NCBI GenBank assembly: GCA_964019695.1
Contig: CAXHUL010000204.1
Span: 1-64,000, forward strand
Source: Loripinus fragilis
Lineage: Eukaryota > Mollusca > Bivalvia > Lucinida > Lucinidae
Direction of reading: 5' to 3'
Length of the DNA: 64,000 bases
Below the pieces are notes generated by a model. The model did no database searches. It saw only the letters and a list, made by a program, of their open reading frames with translations, and was not told where the DNA came from. The position numbers and the translations under genes were made by a program. This document shows positions 44,111 through 54,989 of this stretch, piece after piece (the stretch's first letter is position 1; every line of letters starts with the position of its first letter).

Positions 44111-44479
44111 CACCAAAACATTTATATATTTACATTCTTACATGAAATTCAAAGCTAGCGCTCTTTATGATATAGAATTCCGAGAATCGGATGTGTCGCC
44201 TGGCAGAACAGAAGTCAAACAAGAAAAATTTGTCAAATATATTTTCCCGGCGAAGGGTTATTTTAGAGAAACTAATAAATCACAAAACATAAATCCCATT
44301 TCTCCAACCTCTAAGTTCACCTTTGGTATCATACAGATCAAGGTTAAAAGCCTATCAACTAGTTTTCAGTGGTTAGTTCAATACAAAATAAACTTATCTG
44401 TCTGATTTCGACCTGACCTAGAGGTCAGGGGTGTGTGTAAGGTCAAAGTGTTTGCTTCTATGTAAGTCTATACTTCTTT

Positions 44480-45506
44480 CCCCTTAATTTTATATACAAC
44501 ACGATCACATTCAGAATTTATTTTATGTTATTATCCAACCTACAGTTGTGTGTGAGTGTAAGGAGAGAATATGTGTTTGCATGGTGCCCTAGGCCCCATT
44601 CCCTTTAATTTGATATGCAACATGACCATGGGGGCGGGGTCTGCGGGTAAAATATTTGCTACAACACTGCTGCATTTGTGATTCCCTTCAATTTGATATG
44701 CAACACGACCATGTTCTGAACAAATTTACTTTTGACCACAGGGTCAGAGGGGAGGGGGAGAGGGAATTTGCGGCCAAAATATTTGCATGTTGCTGCTTTC
44801 CTGATTCTAATTAACTACATATGCAACATAACCATGTTCTCATTAAGTTGAATTTTGACCTTTAACCCTACACCCAAGGTCGAGTGGGGTAGGGAGAAGG
44901 TATGTAGGCAGAATATTTGCCCTCATGTTTCTGAATTCGAGAATCTATTTAATTTGACATGAAAATATTCTGTAAAAATTTAGTTGTGACCTTTTGACCC
45001 AAGGGATAGAGGGGGTGGGAGGGGGTTCCCGGCCAAAATATTTTCTACCATGTTGCTGCATTCGTGATTCCCTTTAATTTGATATGCAACATGACCATGT
45101 TCTAAAAAAAAGAATTTTGACATTTTGATCCCATCAACTAAGTCCACCCAGGGGGTCCGGCACAGGTCTTAGATACAAAATCACGTTTGATATGTTTCAT
45201 ATTTATTGTACCTCTGTCTGCAGTTGCTACCATGTTGCTGCATTCACGATTCATTTGATGTGCAGCATGACCATGTTCTGAAAAAGTTGAATTTTGACCT
45301 TCTGAGGGGAGAGGGGGCTGCAGGCAAAATATTTGCTACCATGTTGCTGCATTCGCGATTCCCTTTAATTTGATATGCAACATGACCATGTTCTGCAAAA
45401 GTTAAATTTGACCTTTTGACCCTAGGGTCGGGGGGAGGGGGGCTGCGGGCAAAATATTTGCTACCATGTTACTGCATTCGTGATTGCCTTTAATTTTATA
45501 TGCAAC
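44480..45506 (+). repeat. Tandem array W (~125 bp units), left part
   Basis: Units share CCCTTTAATTTGATATGC, AACATGACCATGTTCTG, AAAAAGTTGAATTTTGACC, a G-rich GGGTCGGGGGGAGG patch, GCAAAATATTTGCTACC and ATGTTGCTGCATTCGTG. Starts near 44601, 44684, 44808, 44944, 45071, 45251, 45360 and 45486. The last unit is cut after TATATGCAAC at 45506. The G patch could form quadruplexes. Confidence 0.85.
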
Positions 45507-48408
45507 TAGAAAAGAGCCCACGCAAGCGCGGAAATATTTCATGATTGTCAATTTACCTTTATTTTGCATTTAAAAAAGCTGAAACTTGTATCCCCCTTTC
45601 ATGTGTGTTAATTTTTCACAGCTTTATGAAATCTGAAACTTGTATTGGCGATTCTAGTCGCCGAAATGACCATGGGCCCAAATAGGTATGGGCCGAAATG
45701 ACCCGAAACCGGCGAGTTTTAATTTTTTTTACAAAAGCTGATACTTGTAAACATGATTATGCTTATATCTTCTCATCTTGAAAATCACTAAAAATCTTCA
45801 GCGAGGTGACTTTTACTATATTTGTTTTCCTCCAAACAATGCCAAAAATCGCTCAAATCCAGGTTCTTATTTCTGAACAATGCACTTTTTTAAACAGATT
45901 TTATTGATAGCGTCATTGCCTACTGCGTCAAGTGGTACGACCAAGCCTATCAATGTAAGCTGTTTAGCGACCTTGAAACTTAGGATTATTGAGCGTGAGT
46001 CAGAGAAAGGTGTCTTGAACTTTCATAACTCTAGTTGCCATCAATGGTAGTAATTAACTATTTTATAGAAGTTCTGTTTGTTTTGTTACTGTTTTGTGAG
46101 TCCCCCCCAAAAAAAAGTCTGTACTTGTTTAAAGCTAGTGTCAATTTAAGTTTATACTAAGGTCTGCTGATTATTATAGTTTAGTGTTGTGTTGGTTACT
46201 GGTACTGTCCAAAAAAAGGGACAATGTCGGAAAAATTAGTCTGCAATTTTTTAAGTGGTAGCTGCCCAAACCAATAAATGAGTGGTTTTCACACTCAAAA
46301 TGCAAAGAAATACAATATTTAAGGAAATTTTTGTATACCAAATTATCTTCTTCAAAGGCAAACCTGGAAATGTCGTTACTTTTCGTGGTTAAAAAACAAA
46401 CTTTTTCTCCTTATTTTTCTTCCAACTTCTGATTGGGAATTTTACTGTGCCAATTGGGAAAAAGGAGGTGTTTCGCCTTTGGGAGTGGGGCCGAATTTCG
46501 CCCCCCAAAATGGCCTGAAAAGGAACACTGATGCCGAAATGGTTTGGATTGATTGGTGTTTTACGTCCCAGTAAACAATTTTTCAGTCATGTTGAGACGG
46601 AGCCACTTCTTCCTGGGTATTATTAGTACTTTGGGAAGGTGAAAGTGCCTTTCTCAAGGACACTACACAGCGGTCGTGGGGTTCGAACTCGGGGCCTCTA
46701 GGTCCCGAGTCCGACGCTCTACCACTGAGCCACCGCGCCTCCATATGCCGAAATACACTTCCCTTTTTACGACCATTATAGGCGAAACGGAGCGGTCTGG
46801 GGCGAAGTATTTCGCCGATTTGCCCTCAAACTGGAACCCTGCTTGTACCTGAAAGCTAACATATAAAATTTGGGTTTGATTGGCCCATCAATTTCCGAGA
46901 AAAGCCAGTTTTAATTTTCATATACGTAAATGACCTTTAGCCAAGGTCAAGAAATGACCTCGGCCTTCAATACTCACAATTCTTCATTATTTCAGTTGGT
47001 TTCAGGTCAGAGGCTGAAATATTTGTGAAAAAATCAACAGCTTTCACTTTTTCCTGTAGAAAAGCCTAAGTTAACAAATTTGACCTTGTTGTAAAATTGG
47101 TCAAGGTCAACCGTAGGTCATCATTTGAACAAAGTATGATGGGCAGAGTCACCACTGCTACATACCAAGTTTCGTGGAAATTGGTTCACCGGTTCCGGGG
47201 AAGAAGATTTTTGAAGGGTTTTTACCATATATGGGCGTGGCGGCCATCTTGGTCATGTGACCCAGATGCAACAAACAAACTTTCGTTCCCCCTACCCAAA
47301 GAGGCTCCACATAAAATTTGTCTTTGATTGGTCAAATGGTTTCCGAGAAGAAGATGTTTGAAATTGTTGACGACAACGGACCATGGGCATCCTACCTATA
47401 AGCTGACATATGCTGCTAAGGTGAGCTAAAAACAAATTCAACCTCAAGCCCTCACCAGTAGCTTGCACCTGACCGTTCTAAGGTGGTGATTTTGGTGTAG
47501 TTCTTACTTCGTTATTTGCATACCTGTCAACTTTTTGAAATCTTAAAGAGTGAGATTGCGCGCGACGCCCTTAAAATGGTTATTTTCTGCTCGCATTTAC
47601 CGCGCGGACCAATTTTACCAAATTTTTTAGGAGTGATTTTTTCTAAGAACCAAAAAGGGATTATTGGGCCGAAATGACCATGGGCGGAAATGACCCGGAA
47701 CCGACGATTTTTTTTTTATTTTCTTTTTACAAAAGCTGATACTTGTAAATGCGGTTATGTTTATTTCTTCTCGTCAAGAAAATCACAGAAAAACTTCAGC
47801 GAGGCGCCTTTTACTAATAATATTTGATAGCGTCATTGCCTACCGTGATATAAGTGGTACGACCAAGCCAATCGATGTAAACAGTACATTATGCGCAGCG
47901 ACCTTGACACTTAGGATTATTAAGCGCGTGTCGAAGAAAGGTGTGATGATTACCGCGACTAATAATCAGTTTTGATAAGGGATTATTTAAAATTACAGCC
48001 ATATCTTTTTTTCTTTGGCGAGTTTGGCGGCGTTTTCCCCATTGTTGTTTATAATATGGCCGACTTGACACAGCATAATACACATATACATATGACATAT
48101 ACACAAAAATTCGGAACGCTTCGGTCATCTCCATTCAGTTTGTATTGGAAACCCAATCGATCTAAAAATAGTGACGCGTGACCATGAACGTGACATACAC
48201 TAAATATAGAAACATTCGCCAGAGGGCGCAGTTCTTTTAGAAAACACACTTAATTCCAAAATTCTCTAAATCTATGCTAAATGAAAACTCATCCTAACCG
48301 AGATTATCAATGAAAGCAATATCTTAAAGTAACAGTAAAGAAATCAAGCATGAAAATGACCTCGATTTTTCAGTTTATGCGGTAATTCGTTTATTTAGTA
48401 GTATAGAT
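45507..48408. mobile_element. 2.9-kb composite insertion splitting array W
   Basis: The array monomer ATATGCAAC|ATGACCATG is broken exactly between its halves by this segment, which begins TAGAAAAGAGCCCACGC and ends TTTAGTAGTATAGAT. It carries an internal direct repeat (about 45660-46040 and 47665-47965, sharing CCGAAATGACCATGGGC, AAAGCTGATACTTGTAAA and TGGTACGACCAAGCC). It also contains a SINE (46546-46742) and GGTCA-rich blocks (46935-47110). No TIR, clear target duplication or coding frame was found. The direct repeats recall LTR or Helitron-derived composites, but the class is open. Confidence 0.6.
46546..46742 (-). mobile_element. tRNA-derived SINE, best-preserved copy
   Basis: On the minus strand it begins GGAGGCGCGGTGGCTCAGTG, GTAGAGCGTCGGACTCGGG (A box region), then GAGTTCGAACCCCACG (B box). 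The body has GTGTCCTTGAGAAAGGC and TCTCAACATGACTGAAAAAT and ends ACGTAAAACACCAATCAAT. A tRNA head of about 70 bases followed by an unrelated body is typical of bivalve and cephalopod SINEs. The source tRNA is not assigned. Confidence 0.85.
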
Positions 48409-49250
48409 ATGACCATTTTCTGAAAAAGTTGAATTTTAACCTTTTGACCCCCAGGGTCAGGAGGGGGGGGGGGTGGTCTGCGGGCAAAATATTTGCTACC
48501 ATGTTGCATGTTGCTGCGCCTGTGATTCCCTTTAATTTGATATGCAACATGACCATGTTCTGAAAAAGTTTAATTTTACTTTTGACCCCACCCCCTAAGT
48601 CCATCCAGGGGTCGGACACAGGCCTTCGATCAAAAGTTAGGTTTGATATGTTTCTTATTTATTGTACCTCTGTCTGCATTTGCTACCATGTTGCTGCATT
48701 CACGATTCCCTTTGATATGCAACATGACAATGTTCTGCAAAAGTTAAATTTTAACCTTTTGACCCCCAAGGCCCTGGGGGTCTGTGGGGAAAACATTTGC
48801 TACCATGTGACTGCATTTGTGATTCCATTTAAGTTGATATGCAACATGACCATGTTTTGAAAAAGTTAATTTTGACATTTTGACCCCACTCCCAGGGTCG
48901 GGTGGGGGTAGTAGGGGGTCTGCAGGCAAAATATATGCTACCACGTTTCCGCATTTGTGATTCTATTTAATTTGGTATGCAATCTGACCATGTTCTGGAA
49001 AAGTTGAATTTTGACCTTTTTCCCCCAGGGTCAGGAGAAGGGGGTGAGCGGGGCTGCGCAGGCAAAATATTTGCTACCATGTTGCTGCATTCATGTTTCC
49101 CTTTAATGTGATATGCATCATGATCATGTTCCGAAATCGTTGAATTTTGACGTCTGACCCCACCCACTAAGTCCATTCAGGGGGTCTGGCACAGCCCTTC
49201 GATCAAAAATCGCGTTTGATATATGTTTATTATTTATTGTTACTCTGTCT
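48409..49250 (+). repeat. Tandem array W, right part
   Basis: It resumes ATGACCATTTTCTGAAAAAG and carries about six further units starting near 48527, 48708, 48824, 48963 and 49100. Some contain a longer variant with CCCCTAAGTCCATCCAGGG and GTTTGATATGTTTCTTATTT, also found once in the left part (45135-45210). Confidence 0.85.
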
Positions 49251-49429
49251 GCATGCGAAATTTCTGTAAAAAATAATGACAACTGACTGAGTTATTGTGA
49301 ACTTTACATATTTGACCTTTGATCCCACTGGGGGGAGGGGCGGTAATTTTTAATCACGGGTTATGCTTATCTACAGGCACTGGGTAATTATTGCCTATAG
49401 TGAGAAGTTGTAAGATATAATAGTTTTGG

Positions 49430-49850
49430 AGAAATGTGATGTTTATTCTACAAAAAGTCAATATAGCTTTTGCATTAGCCTAAACCTAAGTCAAAAAAGG
49501 GCCAAAACTCAGTCAAAAAATGGCGAATTACCTCCAAATACAAACTTGGCCTGTATTTTATAATGCTTTATCAGTGTTAAATTTGAATGACAGTATTGCA
49601 TCCCTCCAAAAGTAATTGATCGTAAACCACAATTAAGCCAAAATCTAAGTCATAAAGGGCAATAACTCTTAATAAGTTTGTGGATAACAGCCACTTTCGA
49701 ACTTAACCTGTATAATTGATGCTTTACCCTTCTGCAAAGTTTGATGGATGATTAAATTGATGAATCCCTTCAAAAGTTATCGATCGCAAACCAAACGTGT
49801 GACAACGCGAAATACGACGACGACGACGCCGCAGACACCGATGGACACAT
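49430..49850 (+). repeat. Core-repeat element ending in (ACG)n
   Basis: Two diverged units share CCTAAACCTAAGTCAAAAAA / CCAAAATCTAAGTCATAAAG and AAAAGTAATTGATCGTAAAC / AAAAGTTATCGATCGCAAAC. They end in CGACGACGACGACGCC and GACACCGATGGACAC. This is the core-repeat plus short microsatellite layout again. Confidence 0.6.
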
Positions 49851-50023
49851 GATTCTTACGTGTTGATTATGCTACTCAAAAAGCCGGCATGTTAATTTGA
49901 GGAAGGGGCAACAATGCAACGAATATATATACATGGGGTCTTTGCCACTATAAAGAATTATCTATTGTCATTATCCCATGTTAGGTTTTTAAAGCCCTTC
50001 CGTATATCTCACATAAAAAATTT

Positions 50024-50180
50024 GGGCCTCTGTCGTGAAAGAACCTGACTCTGTCGCATGTGAACAACAAAGGTGCAGACCAGTCTGCGCATCCGGCCAG
50101 TCTGATGCGTGCCATTGTAACTTGCTCCCCAGAAAGTATATAGCTAAGCAGCTGAACTTGGCCCACTAAAAGCTTTAAGC
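50024..50180. mobile_element. MITE family B, copy 7 (partial)
   Basis: GGCCTCTGTCGTGAAAGAAC, CTGACTCTGTCGCATGTG, AACAAAGGTGCAGACCAG and CTGCGCATCCGGCCAGTC parallel copy 4 at 15668. The right end is lost. Confidence 0.6.
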
Positions 50181-50417
50181 TTCTATCTAGTCTGTTAATA
50201 ACAAGGCTGATTTTAGCAAGATCTGGTTGAAAACCCTGGAGAAATGAGACGCAGCACATATTGAGCCTGCTCATTATCCTTACCAAACTGTTACTATTCA
50301 AGCTGATCGAAGGCACTTTCGTGCTATATGTACATAATTCTTAATAGTTTGCCAGTTACTGACAGCCAAACTCTTTAAATCAACTGAAGGAGGAGAACGG
50401 CCAAAAGCATTTCATGG

Positions 50418-50609
50418 AGGGTGCACAGTGGCTTTGTCGTACAATGCTTGACTCACTACCAAGGAGCTCCCTGGTATACCCCCATCTGCGTCACTGCGTT
50501 ATGTGTTTGACCAAGACACATTAATACTTGCTTACTACTGGTTCAACCCATGAAGAACCATCGCGACATAACTAAAAACGTGTTGACTGGGACGTAAAGA
50601 ATCAAATCA
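50418..50609 (+). mobile_element. tRNA-derived SINE, plus-strand worn copy
   Basis: GGAGGGTGCACAGTGGCT-type head, CAATGCTTGACTCACTACC and CACTGCGTTATGTGTTTGAC, then CTGGTTCAACCCATGAAG and TTGACTGGGACGTAAAGA. This is the SINE order in the opposite orientation to the other copies. Confidence 0.65.
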
Positions 50610-50868
50610 AGCAAACAAACAAGGTTTTTCATCCAAAAAATTTTAAGAATGTGCCAAGCGTGTATTTGTTTACAATCTGAAGTTTCTGACAAGCTTTTAT
50701 TATATTTTTATCGCACAAAGGTTGTGGGTTTGGTGCGCAAAGTTTACGTATATTTTAGTCCTACTTGCGCTTGAAATTGGCCCAGAATAGACGAAACTGT
50801 CTTCATTGTTCCCTTTCACTGGGCACAGTACCTCTTATGAGTATCGATATTACTTCGTTCAGCGCGTC

Positions 50869-51326
50869 GATTCTACCGATACAGTTTCTAATTCACCGCT
50901 ATTAGGGGGTTCAGTCATATATAGCTGAATATCTGAAAATCGAAAAAACGGATCAGTCTGAGATTTCTGGTATTGTAGGATCATAAGCCTCTCGAACTTC
51001 TGGTGAAAATAATTTTTAGCTAAATTGTTTAAATTCGAAACGGGAAGATAAAAAGCTGTGAATTTTCGCTTTTTTGACAACTATCCCTCTAAAAGAATGC
51101 GTTTCTTGCACTCCCACGATACACTGTCGTTGTTTTTGCACGATATTATGACATGTATGCATATATCAAAGAAATATAATGAGATCCACGGCGGAACGAC
51201 AAATCTAACTATAAGAAAACATGCCAAAATACTTACCACCCCCTCACAAATTTAGGCCAAAAACTCTCGATTCTACCGATACAGTCAATTTCACTCATTT
51301 CAGGCGCACAGTGAATCGATACTGTG
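50869..51326 (-). mobile_element. 458-bp repeat D, copy 2 (inverted)
   Basis: Reverse complement of 38325-38782 with identical length and about 3% difference by eye. Sequence outside both boundaries differs, which fixes the ends of the unit. It could be a young nonautonomous element, and the matching length argues against random segmental duplication. Confidence 0.85.
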
Positions 51327-51411
51327 ACTTATGCAAGTAGCGACTACTGACTGCAGCGCTGAACAGGTACGGGCTAGTAAGAGATTTCATGAAAGAGAAC
51401 ATCATCATGAT

Positions 51412-51649
51412 TAGGCTTAAATGAAATGTATGTGTGGTTCCTGTTGGCCTACCTACCTTAATATTTTAACCCTACCCTAAACATAAAATGGTCTTTGGAG
51501 AAAAAATACCTAAAATGGGCACTTTTTCAGATTTTTTCACTATTTTCTTTGTTAAATGTTATGACAAAATTTAATAATTTCCCTACCTACCTACCCTAAA
51601 TTGTGTTGGTATGCAACAGGAACCACACATATATTTCATTTAGGCCTTA
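51412..51649. mobile_element. Small MITE-like element, 238 bp
   Basis: TTAGGCTTAAATGAAATGTA then TGTGTGGTTCCTGTT on the left pairs with AACAGGAACCACACATAT then ATTTCATTTAGGCCTTA on the right (about 33 bases, three or so mismatches). The interior is noncoding with CTACCTACC and CCCTACC repeats. Confidence 0.75.
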
Positions 51650-52297
51650 TCACGACTTAAAAATATTGTTGGGTGGGGGGGGGTACTAGGCCGAAACGAC
51701 CCATCAAAATAGGATTAAACGACCCACCCTAAATCCAGGCCGAAAACGATCCAGCCACATCGGCCCACGGCCGAAAATCTATGTTCAACGAATGCGCTAC
51801 ATCCGCTTTCCTGTGTGAAGGCAGTGACCGATCTATAGTCCACAGGTCATTAGCGGCTTCTTTGATCTGCGAGCCTCTGCTGATACAAATATAACATAAG
51901 CAGAAAGTTTGGGCCAAGATCGCGTTTAAAATTGATCAAAATCGGACGGTATTCCTGACTCTTATCATATACACTTGAATATACATGTAAAAAAGGCGCT
52001 GATGGGACTGCGCGGGTGCTCAACAAAGTCAAACTGCAGCGCTGTATAAAGTCGGGGTTCTCGCGGTTTTAAAAATTCTATAGGCGTCTGGTAAATAAAG
52101 CTATTTTCGATAATCTCAAGGTCTATTCTGTTTCAAATACATAGCCACGTTGTGGGGTTATGCATGCACTTTTATCTATACGTTCCTTCCATGCGTATAT
52201 GAGAAGTTAAACGATTTGCCTTATGCGATTCTGTCTTATAAGACTCCTTCTTAGAATAAATACCTGGAGATAGTTTCTTCACGGAGGAAGGTGACAT
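51650..52297. other. Repeat scraps and unassigned DNA
   Basis: At 51685-51775 GGCCGAAACGACCCATC and GGCCGAAAACGATCC echo the CCGAAATGACC blocks of the 45.5-48.4 kb insertion. At 51990-52066 GGCGCTGATGGGACTGCGC and TCGGGGTTCTCGCGG are remnants of family B. Confidence 0.45.
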
Positions 52298-52347
52298 CGT
52301 TTGATTGATTGGTTGATTGACTGACTGACTGACGGACCCATTGATTG

Positions 52348-52402
<55 letters not shown>
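52298..52402. repeat. (GATT)n microsatellite
   Basis: About 25 GATT/GACT tetramers, purest at 52345-52402. Confidence 0.95.
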
Positions 52403-52404
<2 letters not shown>

Positions 52405-52468
52405 GTTCGTTTTATCTGCTAAAGCCGAGTTTATTGATATGGCACTTAATGCCATATCTTTTCTTGTT

Positions 52469-52530
52469 TTCAGTTATGTCCGGACGTGTCGTCCTGGGTT
52501 GAACCAGTTCTAAGCAAGGATTGATGTGTC
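52469..52530 (-). mobile_element. SINE, left fragment interrupted by the foldback element
   Basis: TTTTCAGTTATGTCCGGACG, GGGTTGAACCAGTTCTAAG and GGATTGATGTGTC match the SINE body and stop at 52530. The rest of the SINE (CTTGCTCAAGG... through the tRNA head) resumes at 57222. Confidence 0.8.
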
Positions 52531-53080
52531 TAGTCTGGTGTATGAAATTCAAATAGGCCCTAAATAAGGAGAAAAATACACCCATCATTAGAAAGGATGG
52601 AATCGGTCTCAAATTAAAGCTGATCATCACTACTTTCAATATCCGCCTGTTGTCACTTCGAAAAAGTGTAGCGTCATAGGGTAAAATGGGCAGATAACTC
52701 TATACCATGCATGTCAGAAAGTTGCAAGATAGTCATTTAAAAGATAAAATCGACACGTTTTCATTTTTATTAAACCCCAAATGTTAATATATTTTGAAAG
52801 TTAACTCAATTTTAAGGAGATTCACAATTTTAAAAAAAATCATTGAGGTCGTCTTGACGGTACTGACGTCACGATATGTAACTCAACCCTCCAAAATCAA
52901 TTAAATAAACTTTTTCACATTAATTTTCTAGCTTGATATTAAGTATTCTATTGAATATTTTTTCATAATCAAACCCGAAAATGTCTATGCTTTGCAAATA
53001 TATAAACAGTTGATTCCTAATACTTATACGCAGAAAGTTATGACGCTTTATTAATACCGACACTTTAGCGGGAAATCCGC

Positions 53081-54029
53081 AATATTTGACGTGTTTTCAT
53101 AAAAGACAATACTTGGCGATGTCAACCATCCTGCATTATAACGCCAAGTATTAAATATCAAAAGAAACAGAAATGTTGTGTGCTATAGAAACTCTCATAA
53201 GCATCTAAGACTATAGTTATGACGTTTCTGACTACAAGATTCGATGGAAGACTGACGTAACTTAACCGTTAGTTACATAACGTAACGCCAGTTAAATAAA
53301 AAAAATGAAAACCTGAAAACGAATTTCATAGCAGCTTTCCTGTATTTGCTTAGTTCAGAATGTGATTGGAATATACAGCATATGAGAGGTGAATTCTCGT
53401 AAAATACAAAAATGACTCCCACACAGAGCTTACTGATTCTGACCGAATATCTACGTATAATATGACGTAACGCAACTAGTAACCTGGTGATTTCCGAAAT
53501 AAAGCATCGTTTAAATTTAATGATATCTTTTTGATTAAAAATATGAAGGGGAAATTCCATTTGGTTCATTATATACTATTTGTATAATGTTCTGTCCGCA
53601 TATGCGTCTGCCAGTAAATACGCATACGCATGCGTCCGTGCATACGCATAACCGATCATGTCTCCGTAGGTGGCGTACTTATATCATCAGGAAGAATGTC
53701 TACCAAAAACAGCAGTTCCTGTTATACAAGCCTTTTCATATTATATTTCCACAGAAACAGAATTAGTCTGGTTGCTTACTTGACCTACCTTGCATCCTAG
53801 GACAATTTTACATGGGTGCCGAATTGTTAATCGTGACCCCCTAAATTCGAATACAAGTTGTCCTAAAAATAAACCTGTTTGGGCCATGTGAAAATGCATA
53901 GTTTTCCTGTCAAACTAATGCGATTCCCAAGAATGGGACTGTACTGTACCAACAAACCCATTCATATCTCAACACTTACTTATCCTAGACTACTTAACTT
54001 GAAATCAAAGTAAGCTTATGTATAGGCCT
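53081..54029. other. Interior of the foldback element, unassigned
   Basis: It contains a 98-codon minus-strand frame (53273-53569) with no recognisable family. A block near 53790-53910 (CCTAGGACAATTTTACATGG ... AAAATGCATAGTTTTCC) is the inverted relative of blocks at 55240-55345 and 56120-56255. Confidence 0.45.
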
Positions 54030-54945
54030 TTCATCGACATCTCGTGTGACCTTGACCCCAAGGTCAAGGTCAAAGGTCAAATGTTGTATTTTCTTGTAAA
54101 TGTATCTCCTCCTAAATGGTTAGACCTAGCAACTTTAAACTTTGTAGCTGAATAGGTCACATGATGTAGAGGGTACTGGGCAACATTTTGTGTGACCTTG
54201 ACCCCAAGGTCAAGGTCAAAGGTCAAATATTGAATTTTCTTGTAAATGTATCTCCTCCTAAACGGTTAGACCGAGCAACTTCAAACTTTGTAGCTGAAAA
54301 GGTCACATGATGTAGAGGGTACTGAGCAACATTTTGTGTGACCTTGACCCCAAGGTCAAAGGTCAAATATTGAATTTTCTTGTAAATGTATCTACTCAAA
54401 AACAGTTAGACCTAGCAACTTCAAACTTTGTAGCTGGATGAGTCACATGATGTAGAGGGTACTGGGCAATATTTTGCGTGACCTTGACCCAAAGGTCAAG
54501 GTCAAAGGTCAAATATTGAATTTCTTGTAAATGCTTCTCCTCCTAAAGCTTTTGACGTAGTAACTTCAAACTCTCTAGGTGCATAGGTCACATGATGTAA
54601 GGGGCACTGGGCAACATTTAGTGTGACCTTGACCTTAAGGTCAAGGTTAAATAATGTACTTTCTTGTATATGCATTTTCTCCTAAACTGCTGGACGTAGC
54701 AATTTCAAATTTTGCAGGTGCAAAGGTCATATGATTTGGAGGGCACTGTACAACATTTGATGTGACCTTGACCGATAGGTCAAGGTCATATAGTGTATTT
54801 TTTGTAAATGCTTCTTCTCCTTAACCATTGGACATAGCAACTTCAAACTTTACAGGTGCATAGGTCGTATTATGTTGAAGGTACTGAGCTACATTTTGTG
54901 TGACCTTGACCCCAAGGTAAAGGTTATAGGTCAAAAAGCGGGTAT
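54030..54945 (-). repeat. Core-repeat array (138-146 bp units), inside the foldback element
   Basis: Six to seven units share TGTGACCTTGACCCCAAGG, TCAAGGTCAAAGGTCAAAT, TTTTCTTGTAAATGTATC, AGCAACTTCAAACTTTG and GGTCACATGATGTAGAGGG. ATGATG landmarks fall at 54161, 54307, 54447, 54592 and then about 54730 and 54870. It is the reverse-oriented relative of the array at 17215-19180. Left units are most alike and right units decay. Each unit carries several AGGTCA half-sites, including TCAAGGTCA. Confidence 0.9.
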
Positions 54946-54989
54946 TTGCGATGGTGTACCATCGACTTCTGCTCTAGTGTAACATTAAT

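Noticed and set aside
38571..51255. Open frames conserved between the two 458-bp repeats (38571-38843/50859-51080 and 38396-38593/51058-51255)
   Set aside because: The copies are only about 3% apart, so frames persist by recency. Differences within them include at least as many replacement as silent changes, with no sign of purifying selection.
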